A stretch of DNA of 64,000 nt. Origin: Gammaproteobacteria bacterium (GTDB taxonomy: Bacteria; Pseudomonadota; Gammaproteobacteria; Thiohalobacterales; Thiohalobacteraceae). Numbering within the stretch: the first letter of the stretch is position 1; the number at the start of each line of letters is the position of its first letter. A program made the translations under genes and the position numbers. The notes under the pieces are model-generated. The model saw only the letters and a list, made by a program, of their open reading frames with translations, did not search any database and was not told the DNA's origin. The stretch is taken from contig JAIOJV010000088.1 of the NCBI GenBank assembly GCA_019911805.1, positions 1 to 64,000 of the forward strand, in the 5' to 3' direction. This document shows positions 44,222 to 54,017 of this stretch, one piece after another.

Positions 44222-47200
44222 GCACGTCGCAACCCCCGGCCGCGCCCGGACGCAGCGGCGGGCTCGCCGCCTGGTCGATCCGCCACCCCATCGGCGTCAC
44301 CATGATCGCGCTCGCCGTGGTGGTACTGGGCTTCTTCTTCTCGCTGCGCCTGCCGGTCGACCTGTTGCCGAACATCGTCTATCCCGAGGTGCGCGTGCGC
44401 ATCCTCGATCCGGGCGTCTCGGCGAGCATCATGGAGGACCAGATCACCCGCAACCTGGAAGAACAGCTGGCGATCACGGAAAACGTCATCTCCCTGATCT
44501 CCACCAGCAAGGAAGGCGAGAGCGCGGTGGACATGTGGTTCCCCTACGGCACCGACATCGATATTGCGCTGCGTGATGCCAGCAACCGTCTCGACCGGGC
44601 CATGCGCTTCCTGCCCACGACCATCGATCCGCCCATCATCTACAAGAGTGATCCGCAGCAGATACCCGTGGCGGAATTCGTCGTCAGCTCGGCGCACCTC
44701 GACCCCGTGGAACTGCGCAGCTATGTCGACTACTCGCTGTCCCGGTCGTTCATCAACCTGCCCGGCGTGGCCTCCACCGAGGTCGGCGGCGGCCTGGTGC
44801 GCGAGATCCAGGTACTACCCGATCTGGAGCGCCTGGCGGCGGTGGGCCTGACCCCCGACGGCCTCGTCACGCGGCTGCGCGCAGCCAACCGCGACGTGGC
44901 CGCCGGCCGGCTGCACGCCGGAGCACGCGAATACAGCAGCCGCACCGACGGACGCTTTCAGCGTGTCGAGGAGATCCGCCAGCTGCCGATCGTGGTACCG
45001 GGCGGCCACAGTCTGCCGTTGCAGGAACTCGCCGAGGTCCGCGACACCCACGAGGACGAGCGGCTGCGGGTGCGCTTCGACGGCGTCGCGGGCGTCAAAC
45101 TCACCATCCAGAAACAGCCGACGGCCAACACCGTTGCCGTGGTCGACGCCGTCATGGCGCGGATGCAATGGCTGCGCGACACCGGCCAGCTGCCCGCCGA
45201 CGTGGACATCAGCACCGTGTCGGACCAGTCCATCTACGTGCGTTATGCGCTCAACAACGCGATCGCGGCCGGCTTGAGCGGCGCGGGGCTGGCGATGGCG
45301 GTGGTGTTCCTGTTCCTCGGCGATGTGCGCCGCACGCTGGTGATCGGTAGCGCCATCCCCATCGCCATCGCCGTCACCCTGTTCGTCATGGAATTCACCG
45401 GGCTGACCCTGAACATCATGAGCCTGGGTGGCCTGGCGGTCGGCATCGGTATGCTGGTGGACAGTGCCATCGTCATGCTGGAGAACATCCACCGCCATCA
45501 GGATGCCGGCGAGGAGCCGCTGCACGCCGGCATCCAGGCCGCCACCGAGGTCAACAGCGCCATCGTCGCGTCCACCAGCACCAACCTGGCCGCCGTGCTG
45601 CCGTTTCTGATGATCGCGGGATTGTCGGGGATGCTGTTCCGGGAGCTCATCATCACGATCTCGGCCGCCATCTTCGCAGCCATGGTGGTGGCCTTGACGC
45701 TGGTGCCGGCCTGGGGCACGCGCCTGCGCCCCGAGCACGAACGTGGCGAGCCCGCCTGGCACCGTGCCTTCAACCGCCAGCTCGGCAGGCTGCAGCGTAC
45801 CTATGCACGCCTGTTGCGCGGTCTGACGGCGCACCGCGGCACGCAACTGCTGGCACTGCTCGCGTTCGTGGTGCTGCTCGGTGTCAGTGTGCTGCCCTTC
45901 CTCACCGGCAAGGAGATCTTTCTGCCGGACCTGGACGATGGCCGCATCACGGTGCGCGTCACCGGCGACACCGGCACCGCCATGGAAACCATGGACGTGA
46001 CCGCCCGACGGCTGGAGGCGCTGTTCCACCGTCAGTCCGAGGTCGAGTCGGTGTTCACTACCACCGGCGGCTTCATCTTCGGGCGCACCGCACGCGAGCT
46101 GTCCAGTCGCGCCACCCTGCAGGTACAGCTCAAACCCCTGGACCAGCGCACGGTCTCGTCCAATGAGTGGGTCACCCACATGAACACCGAGATCGAGCAG
46201 CTGCAGCTGGTCGGCTACAAGATCATCATGCGCGTCGCCGGCCTGCGCGGCCTGCGGGTCGGCGCGGGTGAGGACGACATCGCCTTCCGCGTCCAGGGGC
46301 CGGATCTGGACACCCTGCAGGAGCTGGGCCCGCAGGTCGTCGCCGTGCTGAACGACACGCCCGGCCTGCGCAATGTCTCCTGGACGGGTGAAGAGGCCCA
46401 GCATGAACTGGCGGTGACCGTCGACCGCGAGCGTGCCACGCAGCTGGGACTGGACGTGGATGATATCGGCATGGCACTGCGCTTCGCGCTGGATGGCGAG
46501 CTCGCCGGCGACTTCATCGCCGACGACCGGCAGTTCGATATCCGCGTGCGCCTGCCGCAACCGGACATGAAAACGATCTCCGACCTGGAAAGTATTTTAC
46601 TGACCGCGTCCGGCGGCAACCGCCCCGCGGTACGCCTGAGCGATGTCGCCCGGATCGGCCTGACCGCCGCCCCCACCGAGATTCTGCGCTACCAGCAGGA
46701 ACGCATGATCGAGGTGTACGCCTCGCTGAGCGGCACCCGGGCACTCAGCGAGGTCATGGAGGATGCGCTGCAGCGGCTGGCGGCGCTCGATCTGCCGGCC
46801 GGCTATCGACTCTACGACATCGGCGCCTTCACAGAACTGCAGGAAGGCCGGCAGATCGCCGGACTGCTGCTCGCGCTGGCGCTGTTCCTGGTGTTCGTCG
46901 TCATGGCGGTACAGTACGAGTCGCTGCGCAATCCGTTGGTGATCCTGTTGAGCGTGCCCTTCGCGGTTACCGGGCCGGCGCTGGCGCTGCCGCTGCTGGG
47001 CGTGCCGCTGTCCATGCCGGTATGGCTCGGCCTGATCATGCTCGCCGGCATCGTCGTGAACAATGCCATCGTGCTGGTGGAGTACATCGAACTGCTGCGC
47101 GCACGGGGTCGGTCCGTGCACGCGGCCATCGCCACGGCGGGCGAACTGCGGCTGCGTCCCATCCTGATGACGACCCTCACGACCGTGGTAGGCCTGCTGC

Positions 47201-47370
47201 CGCTGTCGCTGGGCTGGGGCGAGGGCGCGGAGATGCTGCAGCCGCTGGCCCAGACCATGGTCTGGGGGTTGAGCTTCTCCCTTTTGGTATCCTTGCTGTT
47301 GGTACCCGTGATCTACCTCGGCTTTCACCGCGTCGCCCCGCCCGTCCCGTCCCGCAGCGCCAGCGCCTGA
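44218..47370 (+). CDS. RND-family efflux transporter (AcrB/MMPL-type permease)
   Basis: A 1050-aa inner-membrane proton-driven pump. It starts with AAWSIRHPIGVTMIALAVVVLGFFFSLRLPVDLLPNIVYPEVRV, the usual first helix and porter-domain entry. Two repeats of one plus five helices are visible; GGLAVGIGMLVDSAIVMLENIHRH and LMMAGIVVNNAIVLVEYIELL-like blocks (LIMLAGIVVNNAIVLVEYIE) mark helices 4 and 10. The subgroup is the AcrB/HAE1-like clade with short adaptors. It is coupled to the adaptor gene by ATGA; no outer-membrane factor gene is nearby, so a TolC encoded elsewhere is expected. Confidence 0.94.
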   Translation: MSTSQPPAAPGRSGGLAAWSIRHPIGVTMIALAVVVLGFFFSLRLPVDLLPNIVYPEVRVRILDPGVSASIMEDQITRNLEEQLAITENVISLISTSKEGESAVDMWFPYGTDIDIALRDASNRLDRAMRFLPTTIDPPIIYKSDPQQIPVAEFVVSSAHLDPVELRSYVDYSLSRSFINLPGVASTEVGGGLVREIQVLPDLERLAAVGLTPDGLVTRLRAANRDVAAGRLHAGAREYSSRTDGRFQRVEEIRQLPIVVPGGHSLPLQELAEVRDTHEDERLRVRFDGVAGVKLTIQKQPTANTVAVVDAVMARMQWLRDTGQLPADVDISTVSDQSIYVRYALNNAIAAGLSGAGLAMAVVFLFLGDVRRTLVIGSAIPIAIAVTLFVMEFTGLTLNIMSLGGLAVGIGMLVDSAIVMLENIHRHQDAGEEPLHAGIQAATEVNSAIVASTSTNLAAVLPFLMIAGLSGMLFRELIITISAAIFAAMVVALTLVPAWGTRLRPEHERGEPAWHRAFNRQLGRLQRTYARLLRGLTAHRGTQLLALLAFVVLLGVSVLPFLTGKEIFLPDLDDGRITVRVTGDTGTAMETMDVTARRLEALFHRQSEVESVFTTTGGFIFGRTARELSSRATLQVQLKPLDQRTVSSNEWVTHMNTEIEQLQLVGYKIIMRVAGLRGLRVGAGEDDIAFRVQGPDLDTLQELGPQVVAVLNDTPGLRNVSWTGEEAQHELAVTVDRERATQLGLDVDDIGMALRFALDGELAGDFIADDRQFDIRVRLPQPDMKTISDLESILLTASGGNRPAVRLSDVARIGLTAAPTEILRYQQERMIEVYASLSGTRALSEVMEDALQRLAALDLPAGYRLYDIGAFTELQEGRQIAGLLLALALFLVFVVMAVQYESLRNPLVILLSVPFAVTGPALALPLLGVPLSMPVWLGLIMLAGIVVNNAIVLVEYIELLRARGRSVHAAIATAGELRLRPILMTTLTTVVGLLPLSLGWGEGAEMLQPLAQTMVWGLSFSLLVSLLLVPVIYLGFHRVAPPVPSRSASA

Positions 47371-47444
47371 GCACCGGACGGCCCGCGCACCGCTGGTGGT
47401 CCACTGCTACACTGCCCCCAACTGCGAGATCGAGGGAGAGGCCC

Positions 47445-47813
47445 ATGAGCGACCAGACACCCGCCATCAAGAACGATCCGCTCTACCAACTGTTGCGCGC
47501 CGGCAAGGTCGACGAATTCAACCAGCGCCGACAGGCAGGTGAGCATTGCGATCTGACCGGTTGCGATTTCCGTGGCCTGGACCTGCGCGGTCTGGATGCC
47601 GATGGTCTGGATCTGAGCAACAGCTACTTCCGCCAGGCGGACTTGCGCGGCGTCGATCTGAGTACTGCCCGGCTGACCGGCGCAAGCATCCACGGCGCCA
47701 AGATCTCCGGGGCCCACCTGCCCGTCGACCTGGCCGCCGACGAGATCCTGATGTCGCTGACACACGGCACCCGGCTGCGCTACGGCACACCGGTGCGCGC
47801 CTGCAAGGAGTGA
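47445..47813 (+). CDS. Pentapeptide-repeat protein
   Basis: 122 aa. After a helical start (SDQTPAIKNDPLYQLLRAGKVDEFNQRR) come about eleven pentapeptide units of the A(D/N)LXX type (CDLTGCDFRGLDLRGLDADGL, DLSNSYFRQADLRGVDLSTA), predicted to fold as a right-handed quadrilateral beta-helix. Some family members mimic DNA and protect gyrase; this one is short, so no such role is claimed. GGGAGAGG precedes the ATG and a TGCTACACT extended -10 is 30-40 bp upstream, so it may have its own promoter after the RND gene. Confidence 0.85.
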   Translation: MSDQTPAIKNDPLYQLLRAGKVDEFNQRRQAGEHCDLTGCDFRGLDLRGLDADGLDLSNSYFRQADLRGVDLSTARLTGASIHGAKISGAHLPVDLAADEILMSLTHGTRLRYGTPVRACKE

Positions 47814-47876
47814 ACCTGAAACCTGCATTGGCCGCGGGAGCACACGGAAACCCACGGGCAAGACCATGAACGGCGT

Positions 47877-49709
47877 TCAGTCGCGCCGATACAGCGCAGC
47901 GTAGCTCGCGTGCACGAACGGCGCGCGCCGCACCGCCGGCAGCGCCTGCGCCAACGCCCGGCGCAGGCGCGGTGCAGCGACACCGAGGTCCTGCGACACC
48001 GCCATCAGCACCGCCGGCGGCGCGGGCAGCGGACCATCGGGCACGGCGCTGCCGGCCACCCCCCAGTGCAACAAGGCATCCTCACCCAGGCGCCAGCCGC
48101 CTTCCTCAGCGTAGAACCGCGCCCAGGCCTGCTCGGTCAGACCCCGCAGTCGCCGCTCAGCGTCTGCGTCTGCGCCGAAGACCTCCCCGTAATCGCGCAG
48201 GCCGGCGGCGACGAGGGTGTAATCCTCCAGTTCCGCCGCAGCCGGCACGTGACCGTCCGGGTGCACGCGCAGCAAGCGCCCGCCGACAAGAAAATGTGCC
48301 ACGATGAAGTCCCGCTGCGCCCGCGCGGCACGCGTATAGCGCCCCTGCGGGTGCCCCGCATCGAACCGGCGCGCGGCCTCACTCAAGGCCGTCAGCATCA
48401 GGCCGTTCCAGCCGGCCAGACGCTTGGTGTCGACGGGCAGCCCACGCGCGCTGCGCGCCGCCCGCAGGCGGACACGCAGCGCCGCGAGGACCTGTCCGAC
48501 CGCGGCCGGTGTGCGGTCGGTCGCGTGCGCCAGCGCAGCCTCGTCCAGGCGCGGTATCAGGAGATGACCGCCCTCGAAGTCGGGCCTGTCGTCCAGCGCC
48601 CAGAGGCGCTCCAGCAGCGGAAAGTACTCACCCGCCAACCGCTCGATCTCCGTCGTGTCCCATAGATAGTAACCACCCTCCTCACCCGCGGTGTCGACCG
48701 CTGACAGCGCGGCAACATAACCACCGCCCGGTGCCGCCATGTCCGTCAGCAGAAACTCCAGCGTATCGCGGGCGGTGGCGGCGAAGCGTGCCTCGCCAAA
48801 CAGCTCCGCGGCGCGCAGATACACGACGACGAGCTGGGCATTGTCGTAGAGCATCTTTTCAAAATGCGGCTGTTGCCAGCCGGGATCGGTCGTGTAGCGG
48901 AAGAAGCCCCCACCGAGATGATCGCGCAGGCCCTGCGTTGCCATCTGCTCCAGCGTAAACCGTAGAAAATCCGCCAGCCGCGGGTCCGGCCTGCGCGCCT
49001 GCAGCTCCAGCAGCGCCGCCAGCTGTGGCGCCAGCGGGAATTTGCTCTGTGCGCCGAAACCGCCGGCGAGGGTGTCGGCCCGTGCCAGCGCCTCGTCCAG
49101 CAAGCGGTCATCGAGGGGCCGGGGGGGCTGCCCCGCAACGGCCTCCCCGGTCTGCGTCGACGGGTCGTTGCGGGTAGCGGCGGCGGCGCGCGCCAGGTCC
49201 GCGAGCGCCTCGGCGTCACGCGCCCAGCGCCCTGCGAGGTCTTCCAGAATGCCCTGAAATTCCTGCGGAGGCAGATAGAGGGTGCCGGCCAGTGGGAAAC
49301 CATCGGGGGTGAGGAAGACATTGGCCGGCCAGCCCGCCTGGCCGCGCGTGTGGCGCAGGAAGTCCATCAGTCCGGCGTCGACCGTCGGTGACCATTCGCG
49401 GTCGAGCTTCACGGGGATGAAATGGCGGTTGATGTACGCGGCGATGCCAGGGTCGCGATAGCTCTCCCGCTGCATGACGTGGCACCAGTGACAGCTGAAG
49501 TAGCCGGTCGACACCAGCAGCAACCGACCCTCGCGCGTCGCACGACCGAAGGCCTCCGCATCCCACAGCTGCCAGTGCACCGGATCGTCCGCATGCATGG
49601 CGAGATAGGGTGAGGGGTGATCCGCGAGCCGGTTGCGCGACGGCGCATCGGTGCCCGGGACGGACAGCGGCGCGAACAGCAGCAGGATCAGGATCAGAGG
49701 GACGGGCAT
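47877..49709 (-). CDS. Exported DUF255/YyaL-type thioredoxin-fold protein
   Basis: 610 aa. A signal peptide (MPVPLILILLLFAPLSVPG) precedes the DUF255 domain: NRLADHPSPYLAMHADDPVHWQLWDAEAF, STGYFSCHWCHVMQRESY (CHWC active-site-like pair) and TRGQAGWPANVFLTPDGFPLAG. A six-hairpin glycosidase-like alpha/alpha barrel follows (PHFEKMLYDNAQLVVVYLRAAELFG, TKRLAGWNGLMLTALSEAAR). This is the YyaL/SPATA20 family, whose function is unsettled. The signal peptide places it in the periplasm. The start at 49709 avoids seven basic residues added by an earlier start at 49730. Confidence 0.87.
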   Translation of the reverse strand: MPVPLILILLLFAPLSVPGTDAPSRNRLADHPSPYLAMHADDPVHWQLWDAEAFGRATREGRLLLVSTGYFSCHWCHVMQRESYRDPGIAAYINRHFIPVKLDREWSPTVDAGLMDFLRHTRGQAGWPANVFLTPDGFPLAGTLYLPPQEFQGILEDLAGRWARDAEALADLARAAAATRNDPSTQTGEAVAGQPPRPLDDRLLDEALARADTLAGGFGAQSKFPLAPQLAALLELQARRPDPRLADFLRFTLEQMATQGLRDHLGGGFFRYTTDPGWQQPHFEKMLYDNAQLVVVYLRAAELFGEARFAATARDTLEFLLTDMAAPGGGYVAALSAVDTAGEEGGYYLWDTTEIERLAGEYFPLLERLWALDDRPDFEGGHLLIPRLDEAALAHATDRTPAAVGQVLAALRVRLRAARSARGLPVDTKRLAGWNGLMLTALSEAARRFDAGHPQGRYTRAARAQRDFIVAHFLVGGRLLRVHPDGHVPAAAELEDYTLVAAGLRDYGEVFGADADAERRLRGLTEQAWARFYAEEGGWRLGEDALLHWGVAGSAVPDGPLPAPPAVLMAVSQDLGVAAPRLRRALAQALPAVRRAPFVHASYAALYRRD

Positions 49710-49766
49710 GATTCCCTTCCTTCGCGCCACCGCGCGGGGTCGGGCGCACTATTTATGGACTGGCAC

Positions 49767-50633
49767 TCACGGCTTGGGCTCCGCGGCGTCCTTGCGTTCG
49801 TCCGCCTCGATACGATCAAGCTCGGCGTCCATGTCCGCCTCGGTCATGGGTTCGAAGGGCGTGTGGTCGGTCTCGGCGGTGCTCTTCTTCGGCACGAAGT
49901 GCCGGGCCATGAACACGCCGATCTCGAACAGCAGCCACATCGGCAGGGCGAGCAGGGTCTGCGAAATGATATCCGGCGGCGTGAGCAGCATGCCGATCAC
50001 GAAGGCGCCCACGATGATGTAGGGGCGCTTCGCCGCCAGTGCGTCCGGCGTCGTCACACCCATCCACACCAGGACGAAGGTGGCCACCGGGACCTCGAAC
50101 GCGGCGCCGAAGGCGAAGAACAACGTCAGCACGAAGTCCAGATACTTGCCGATGTCGGTCATCACCGCCACACCCTCGGGTGCGGTGCCGGTGAGGAAGG
50201 CGAAGATCAGGGGAAACACCACATAGTAGGCGAACAGCCCGCCCAGATAGAACAGCAGCGTGCTCGACACCAGCAGCGGTACGATCATGCGGCGCTCGTT
50301 CCGATACAGCCCGGGCGCGATGAACGCCCACAGCTGATAGAGCAGAAACGGCACGGCGACGAAGATCGCCAGCACCAGCGTGAGCTTGAAGGGAATCAGG
50401 AACGGTGACACCACCTCGATGGCGATCATGGAGCTGTTTTCGGGCATGTGCGCGAGCAGCGGCTCGGCCAGCAACGAGAACAGCTGGTTGGCGAAGGGCG
50501 CCATCGCCAGAAAGATAACGAGCACGACCACGACCATGCGCAGGACCCGGTCGCGCAGTTCGACCAGGTGGGCAAGGAACGGCTGCTCCACGTCGCCAGC
50601 GGACGTGTCGCGCTTGGGATCAGATCTTGCCAT
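49767..50633 (-). CDS. tatC: Sec-independent protein translocase TatC
   Basis: A 288-aa six-helix inner-membrane receptor of the Tat system, which binds twin-arginine signal peptides. AGDVEQPFLAHLVELRDRVLRMV at the N-terminus, FIAPGLYRNERRM, and LFYLGGLFAYYVVFPLIFAFL are TatC signatures. The tail after the last helix is charged and about 50 residues long (TDHTPFEPMTEADMDAELDRIEADERKDAAEPKP in part), longer than in E. coli. It overlaps the tatB end by 14 bp. Confidence 0.96.
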   Translation of the reverse strand: MARSDPKRDTSAGDVEQPFLAHLVELRDRVLRMVVVVLVIFLAMAPFANQLFSLLAEPLLAHMPENSSMIAIEVVSPFLIPFKLTLVLAIFVAVPFLLYQLWAFIAPGLYRNERRMIVPLLVSSTLLFYLGGLFAYYVVFPLIFAFLTGTAPEGVAVMTDIGKYLDFVLTLFFAFGAAFEVPVATFVLVWMGVTTPDALAAKRPYIIVGAFVIGMLLTPPDIISQTLLALPMWLLFEIGVFMARHFVPKKSTAETDHTPFEPMTEADMDAELDRIEADERKDAAEPKP

Positions 50634-51054
50634 GCTGCTTTGGCGACGCCTGGTCCGTCAGCTCGGTGGCGGCGGTGCCCCCGGTAACGGCGGTGTCCTC
50701 GACGGCCGCGGTGTCCTCGACGGTCGCGGTGTCCTCGATGGCCGCGGCTTCCTCGGCATCACGCGCCGCCTGGGCCTCCGGGCTGAAGAACTCCCGGGCG
50801 GCGGCCGTGGCCTGGTCGACCTCTTCAACAATCTCGTGCAGACCGACGGAATCGGCCTGTTTCTCGAGCGTACGCTTGAGTTCTTCGGTGGCCAGTTCGC
50901 GCTGCACATCCGCCTTGACCGTCGCGACCATGCGCCGCGCGCGGCCCATGTACAGCCCGGCCGTACGCGCCACCCGCGGCAGACGCTCCGGGCCGATGAC
51001 GATCAGCGCCACGATTGCAATGAGGATGAGTTCCCAGAAACCGATATCAAACAT
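50620..51054 (-). CDS. tatB: Sec-independent protein translocase TatB
   Basis: 144 aa. MFDIGFWELILIAIVALIVIGPERLPRVARTAGLYMGRARR is the TatB membrane helix, hinge (GPE) and amphipathic helix. The C-terminal half has an unusual tract of repeated EDTATVEDTAAVEDTAV-like units. TatB joins TatC in the receptor complex. A 91-bp repeat-filled gap separates it from tatA. Confidence 0.95.
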   Translation of the reverse strand: MFDIGFWELILIAIVALIVIGPERLPRVARTAGLYMGRARRMVATVKADVQRELATEELKRTLEKQADSVGLHEIVEEVDQATAAAREFFSPEAQAARDAEEAAAIEDTATVEDTAAVEDTAVTGGTAATELTDQASPKQHGKI

Positions 51055-51145
51055 GATGTCAGGGACTAGGGGCCAGGGGTTAGGAGGAGGTGCGGAAAAC
51101 GGGTAGTTTTCCTAGAACCTAGTCCCTAGTCCCTAACCCCTGATC
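51055..51145. repeat. CTAGG-tract inverted repeat between tatA and tatB
   Basis: TCAGGGACTAGGGGCCAGGGG and the opposing CTAGTCCCTAACCCCTGA block at its right end form an imperfect palindrome around TTAGGAGG...CCTAGAACC. The same CTAGG wording recurs at 53034-53227 and 59061-59120. Confidence 0.7.
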
Positions 51146-51382
51146 CTATGCCTTATCCTTCTCTTTGGCAGTCACTTCGCCATCGATAGTGCGGCCGTCC
51201 GCCTGCTCGAGCTGATCTTTGTCGGCGCCCTTTTCCTCGCCTTCTTTCACCGCACTCTTGAAACCTTTGACGGCGGTGCCCAGATCCGAGCCCAACGTCC
51301 GCAGACGCTTCGCGCCGAACAGGACCAGCACGATCGCCAGAACGATCAGAAGCTGCCAGATACTGATGCCACCAAATCCCAT
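51146..51382 (-). CDS. tatA: Sec-independent protein translocase TatA
   Basis: 78 aa. [44 protein letters not shown] has the short membrane helix, FGxxKL-like hinge and amphipathic helix of TatA, which oligomerises to form the Tat pore. The acidic and basic C-terminus is typical. It follows hisE by 38 bp on the same strand, an arrangement (his-tat) common in proteobacteria. Confidence 0.95.
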   Translation of the reverse strand: MGFGGISIWQLLIVLAIVLVLFGAKRLRTLGSDLGTAVKGFKSAVKEGEEKGADKDQLEQADGRTIDGEVTAKEKDKA

Positions 51383-51420
51383 ACCAACTCCTCCAGCCGC
51401 AACTCAGCGGCGCTGTAAAT

Positions 51421-51747
51421 TCAGGCCTGATCAGGCGTACGGGCCGCCTTCTCCTCCAGCCCCGAGAGACCGAAGCGGCGTTCCAGTTCCTGCAGTACAT
51501 CTGCGGGACCGAGGTCCTGCTGCGCCAGCATGACCAGGGTATGAAACCACAAATCCGCAGTTTCATAAATCAAGTGCTCCCGCGCACCACCCTTTGCGGC
51601 CAGGATGGTCTCGGTGGCCTCTTCACCCACCTTCTTCAGGATGGCGTCGAGACCTTTGCTGTAGAGCCCGGCAACATAGGAACTATCGGGATCGGCGCCT
51701 TTGCGCGCCTCCAGGATCACTGCCAGCCTCTCCAGGGTATCACTCAT
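51421..51747 (-). CDS. hisE: Phosphoribosyl-ATP pyrophosphatase
   Basis: 108 aa, second step of histidine synthesis. [46 protein letters not shown] and [16 protein letters not shown] are the MazG-like helices with metal-binding Glu/Asp. Start ATG 51747 has GGAG 5 nt upstream; a GTG at 51753 is the alternative. It overlaps the hisI end by 8 bp. hisI and hisE are separate here, unlike the fused enterobacterial gene. Confidence 0.95.
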   Translation of the reverse strand: MSDTLERLAVILEARKGADPDSSYVAGLYSKGLDAILKKVGEEATETILAAKGGAREHLIYETADLWFHTLVMLAQQDLGPADVLQELERRFGLSGLEEKAARTPDQA

Positions 51748-52144
51748 GGCCACTCCGCTGCGTATAGATGCTGCCGGGGTCCTTCAGTACCGGTTCCACC
51801 GCCTGCCACTGACCATCTTCCAGCCGGTGGAAGAAGCAGCTGCGCCGGCCGGTATGACAGGCAATGCCACCGACCTGCTCGATCTTCAGCAGGATCACGT
51901 CCTTATCGCAGTCGAGGCGGATGTCGCGGACCTCCTGCACATGCCCCGACTCCTCGCCCTTGCGCCACAGGCGCTGGCGCGAGCGCGACCAGTACACGGC
52001 GCGCCCTTCAGCCACGGTGAGCGTGAGGGATTCGCGGTTCATCCAGGCGAACATGAGGACCTCGCCGGTCGCCGCGTCCTGCGCGATCGCCGGTACCAGG
52101 CCATCCGCAGTCCATTCGATCTCATCCAACCAGTTCGGTTCCAT
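51740..52144 (-). CDS. hisI: Phosphoribosyl-AMP cyclohydrolase
   Basis: 134 aa, third step of the pathway. [62 protein letters not shown] and [14 protein letters not shown] carry the zinc-binding cysteines and metal-binding Asp residues of HisI. Full length. It lies 110 bp downstream of hisF. Confidence 0.96.
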   Translation of the reverse strand: MEPNWLDEIEWTADGLVPAIAQDAATGEVLMFAWMNRESLTLTVAEGRAVYWSRSRQRLWRKGEESGHVQEVRDIRLDCDKDVILLKIEQVGGIACHTGRRSCFFHRLEDGQWQAVEPVLKDPGSIYTQRSGHE

Positions 52145-52254
52145 GTTCCCGATTACGCTCCGGCGTCTCGATAGGACGCCCCAGGGGGTGGATTTATTGC
52201 AGACGCCGCCAATTCACGTGGCAGCATCCGAACGGCACCCGGCCGCGCCTGCGT

Positions 52255-53025
52255 CTACAGGCGGACCTCCACGCCGGCGGCGGCCATGTACGCCTTGGCC
52301 TCGGCGATGGTGTAGGTGCCGAAGTGGAAGATGCTCGCGGCCAGCACCGCATCCGCGCCGCCCTCGCGCACGCCCTCGACCAGATGATCGAGGTTGCCCA
52401 CACCGCCGGAGGCGATCACCGGCACCTCCACCGCATCACTGACGGCACGGGTGAGTGCCAGATCGAAGCCGTCCTTGGTGCCGTCGCGATCCATGCTGGT
52501 GAGCAGGATCTCACCAGCGCCGTAGTCGACCATGCGGCGCGCCCACTCGACGGCATCCAGACCGGTGGGCTTGCGCCCGCCGTGGGTGAAGATCTCCCAG
52601 CGCGCCGGCTCGCCCGCGGTGCTGACACGCTTGGCGTCGATGGCCACGACGATGCATTGCGAGCCGAAGCGCTCGGCCGCCTCGCGCACGAATTCGGGCC
52701 GGCTCACCGCCGCAGTGTTGATTGCGACCTTGTCGGCGCCGGCATTCAGCATCCTGCGGATGTCGGGCAACGCGCGGATGCCACCGCCAACGGTCAGCGG
52801 GATGAACACCTCGCCGGCGACCTGCTCGACGACGTGGACCATGGTCTCACGATCGTCGGAGCTGGCCGTGATATCCAGAAACGTGATCTCGTCGGCACCC
52901 TGCTCGTCGTAGCGGCGCGCGATCTCCACCGGATCACCGGCATCGCGGATCGCGACGAACTTCACGCCCTTGACGACACGTCCGGCATCGACATCAAGAC
53001 AGGGGATGATACGTTTGGATAGCAT
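52255..53025 (-). CDS. hisF: Imidazole glycerol phosphate synthase, cyclase subunit
   Basis: A 256-aa (beta/alpha)8 barrel. [48 protein letters not shown] opens the barrel with catalytic Asp11; [19 protein letters not shown] carries the second catalytic Asp (about 130); [15 protein letters not shown] is the C-terminal phosphate site. It uses ammonia from HisH to make IGP and AICAR. A 202-bp repeat block precedes it in the operon. Confidence 0.97.
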   Translation of the reverse strand: MLSKRIIPCLDVDAGRVVKGVKFVAIRDAGDPVEIARRYDEQGADEITFLDITASSDDRETMVHVVEQVAGEVFIPLTVGGGIRALPDIRRMLNAGADKVAINTAAVSRPEFVREAAERFGSQCIVVAIDAKRVSTAGEPARWEIFTHGGRKPTGLDAVEWARRMVDYGAGEILLTSMDRDGTKDGFDLALTRAVSDAVEVPVIASGGVGNLDHLVEGVREGGADAVLAASIFHFGTYTIAEAKAYMAAAGVEVRL

Positions 53026-53227
53026 GAATTCAGGTCCTAGGTCCTAGGTCCAGGTTCTAGGTCCTAGGGGTTCGTGGTCAGGCTTGGGAGCGAGATCTTT
53101 CCTCGGTCTACTTAAAAGTCAGGTCCTAGGTCCTAGGTGCTAGGAGTTCGCGACCAAGCTCAGGAGAAAGGTTTTCCCTCGTCCCTAGCACCTAGAACCT
53201 AGAACCTAGAGCCTAGAACCTAGAACC
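53026..53227. repeat. CTAGG-tract repeats between hisA and hisF
   Basis: Runs of GGTCCTAGGTCCTAGG at 53032-53070 and 53122-53140 face CCTAGAACCTAGAACC at 53190-53227. A longer unit, CTAGG(G/A)GTTCG(T/C)G(G/A) followed by a CAAGCT-like block, occurs twice here (about 53064-53090 and 53141-53166) and once inverted at about 59098-59120. No gene fits. Confidence 0.75.
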
Positions 53228-53965
53228 TCAACCCCGTAATTCATCGACCCGTTTCTGGGCGGCGGTCAGATCGATACTGCCTTCATAGAGGGCGCGGCCG
53301 ATGATCGCGCCCATGATGCCCTCGTTCTCCTCGGCGCACAGCGCGTCGATGTCGGTCATGCTGCTGACACCACCGGAGGCGATCACCGGAATGGTGATGG
53401 CGCGTGCCAGTGCCAGCGTGGCCTCGACGTTGACGCCGTTCATCATGCCGTCACGGCCGATGTCGGTGTACACGATCGCCACCACGCCGTCGCGCTCGAA
53501 GCGCTGCGCGAGTTCCTGGACGTTATGGTGCGACAGCTTGGACCAGCCGTCGATCGCCACCTTGCCGTCTTTGGCGTCGAGCCCGACGATGATGTGCCCC
53601 GGAAATTCCATGCACAGATTGTTGACGAAATGCGGCGCGCTGACCGCCTTGGTGCCGATGATGACATAGCTGACGCCGGCATCCAGATACGCCTGCACCG
53701 TGTCCTCGTCGCGGATGCCGCCACCGACCTGGATGGGCAGGTCGGGAAAGGTCGCGGCGATCTCCTTGATCACCGCCGCATTCACCGGCTGGCCGGCCAA
53801 GGCCCCGTTCAGGTCGACGATGTGCAGCCGTCGCGCGCCGGCCTCCACCCAGCGCCGCGCGACCTCGACGGGGGCGTCGGAGAATACCGTCACGTCATCC
53901 ATGCGGCCCTGGCGCAGACGCACACATTTGCCGTCTTTCAGGTCGATGGCGGGTATCAGCAACAT
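53228..53965 (-). CDS. hisA: ProFAR isomerase HisA
   Basis: A 245-aa (beta/alpha)8-barrel Amadori isomerase acting on Pro[34 protein letters not shown] holds catalytic Asp8; [20 protein letters not shown] holds the second Asp; [15 protein letters not shown] is the C-terminal phosphate site. Full length. It follows hisH by 52 bp. Confidence 0.97.
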   Translation of the reverse strand: MLLIPAIDLKDGKCVRLRQGRMDDVTVFSDAPVEVARRWVEAGARRLHIVDLNGALAGQPVNAAVIKEIAATFPDLPIQVGGGIRDEDTVQAYLDAGVSYVIIGTKAVSAPHFVNNLCMEFPGHIIVGLDAKDGKVAIDGWSKLSHHNVQELAQRFERDGVVAIVYTDIGRDGMMNGVNVEATLALARAITIPVIASGGVSSMTDIDALCAEENEGIMGAIIGRALYEGSIDLTAAQKRVDELRG

Positions 53966-54017
53966 GGTCCTGTCCTCTGTGCCTGATCAGGTTGTGAAGT
54001 GTGATCCGGGGACCAGT

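Noticed and set aside
53026-53227. CRISPR array
   Set aside because: The CTAGG units are not evenly spaced direct repeats with unique spacers, and no cas genes are near.
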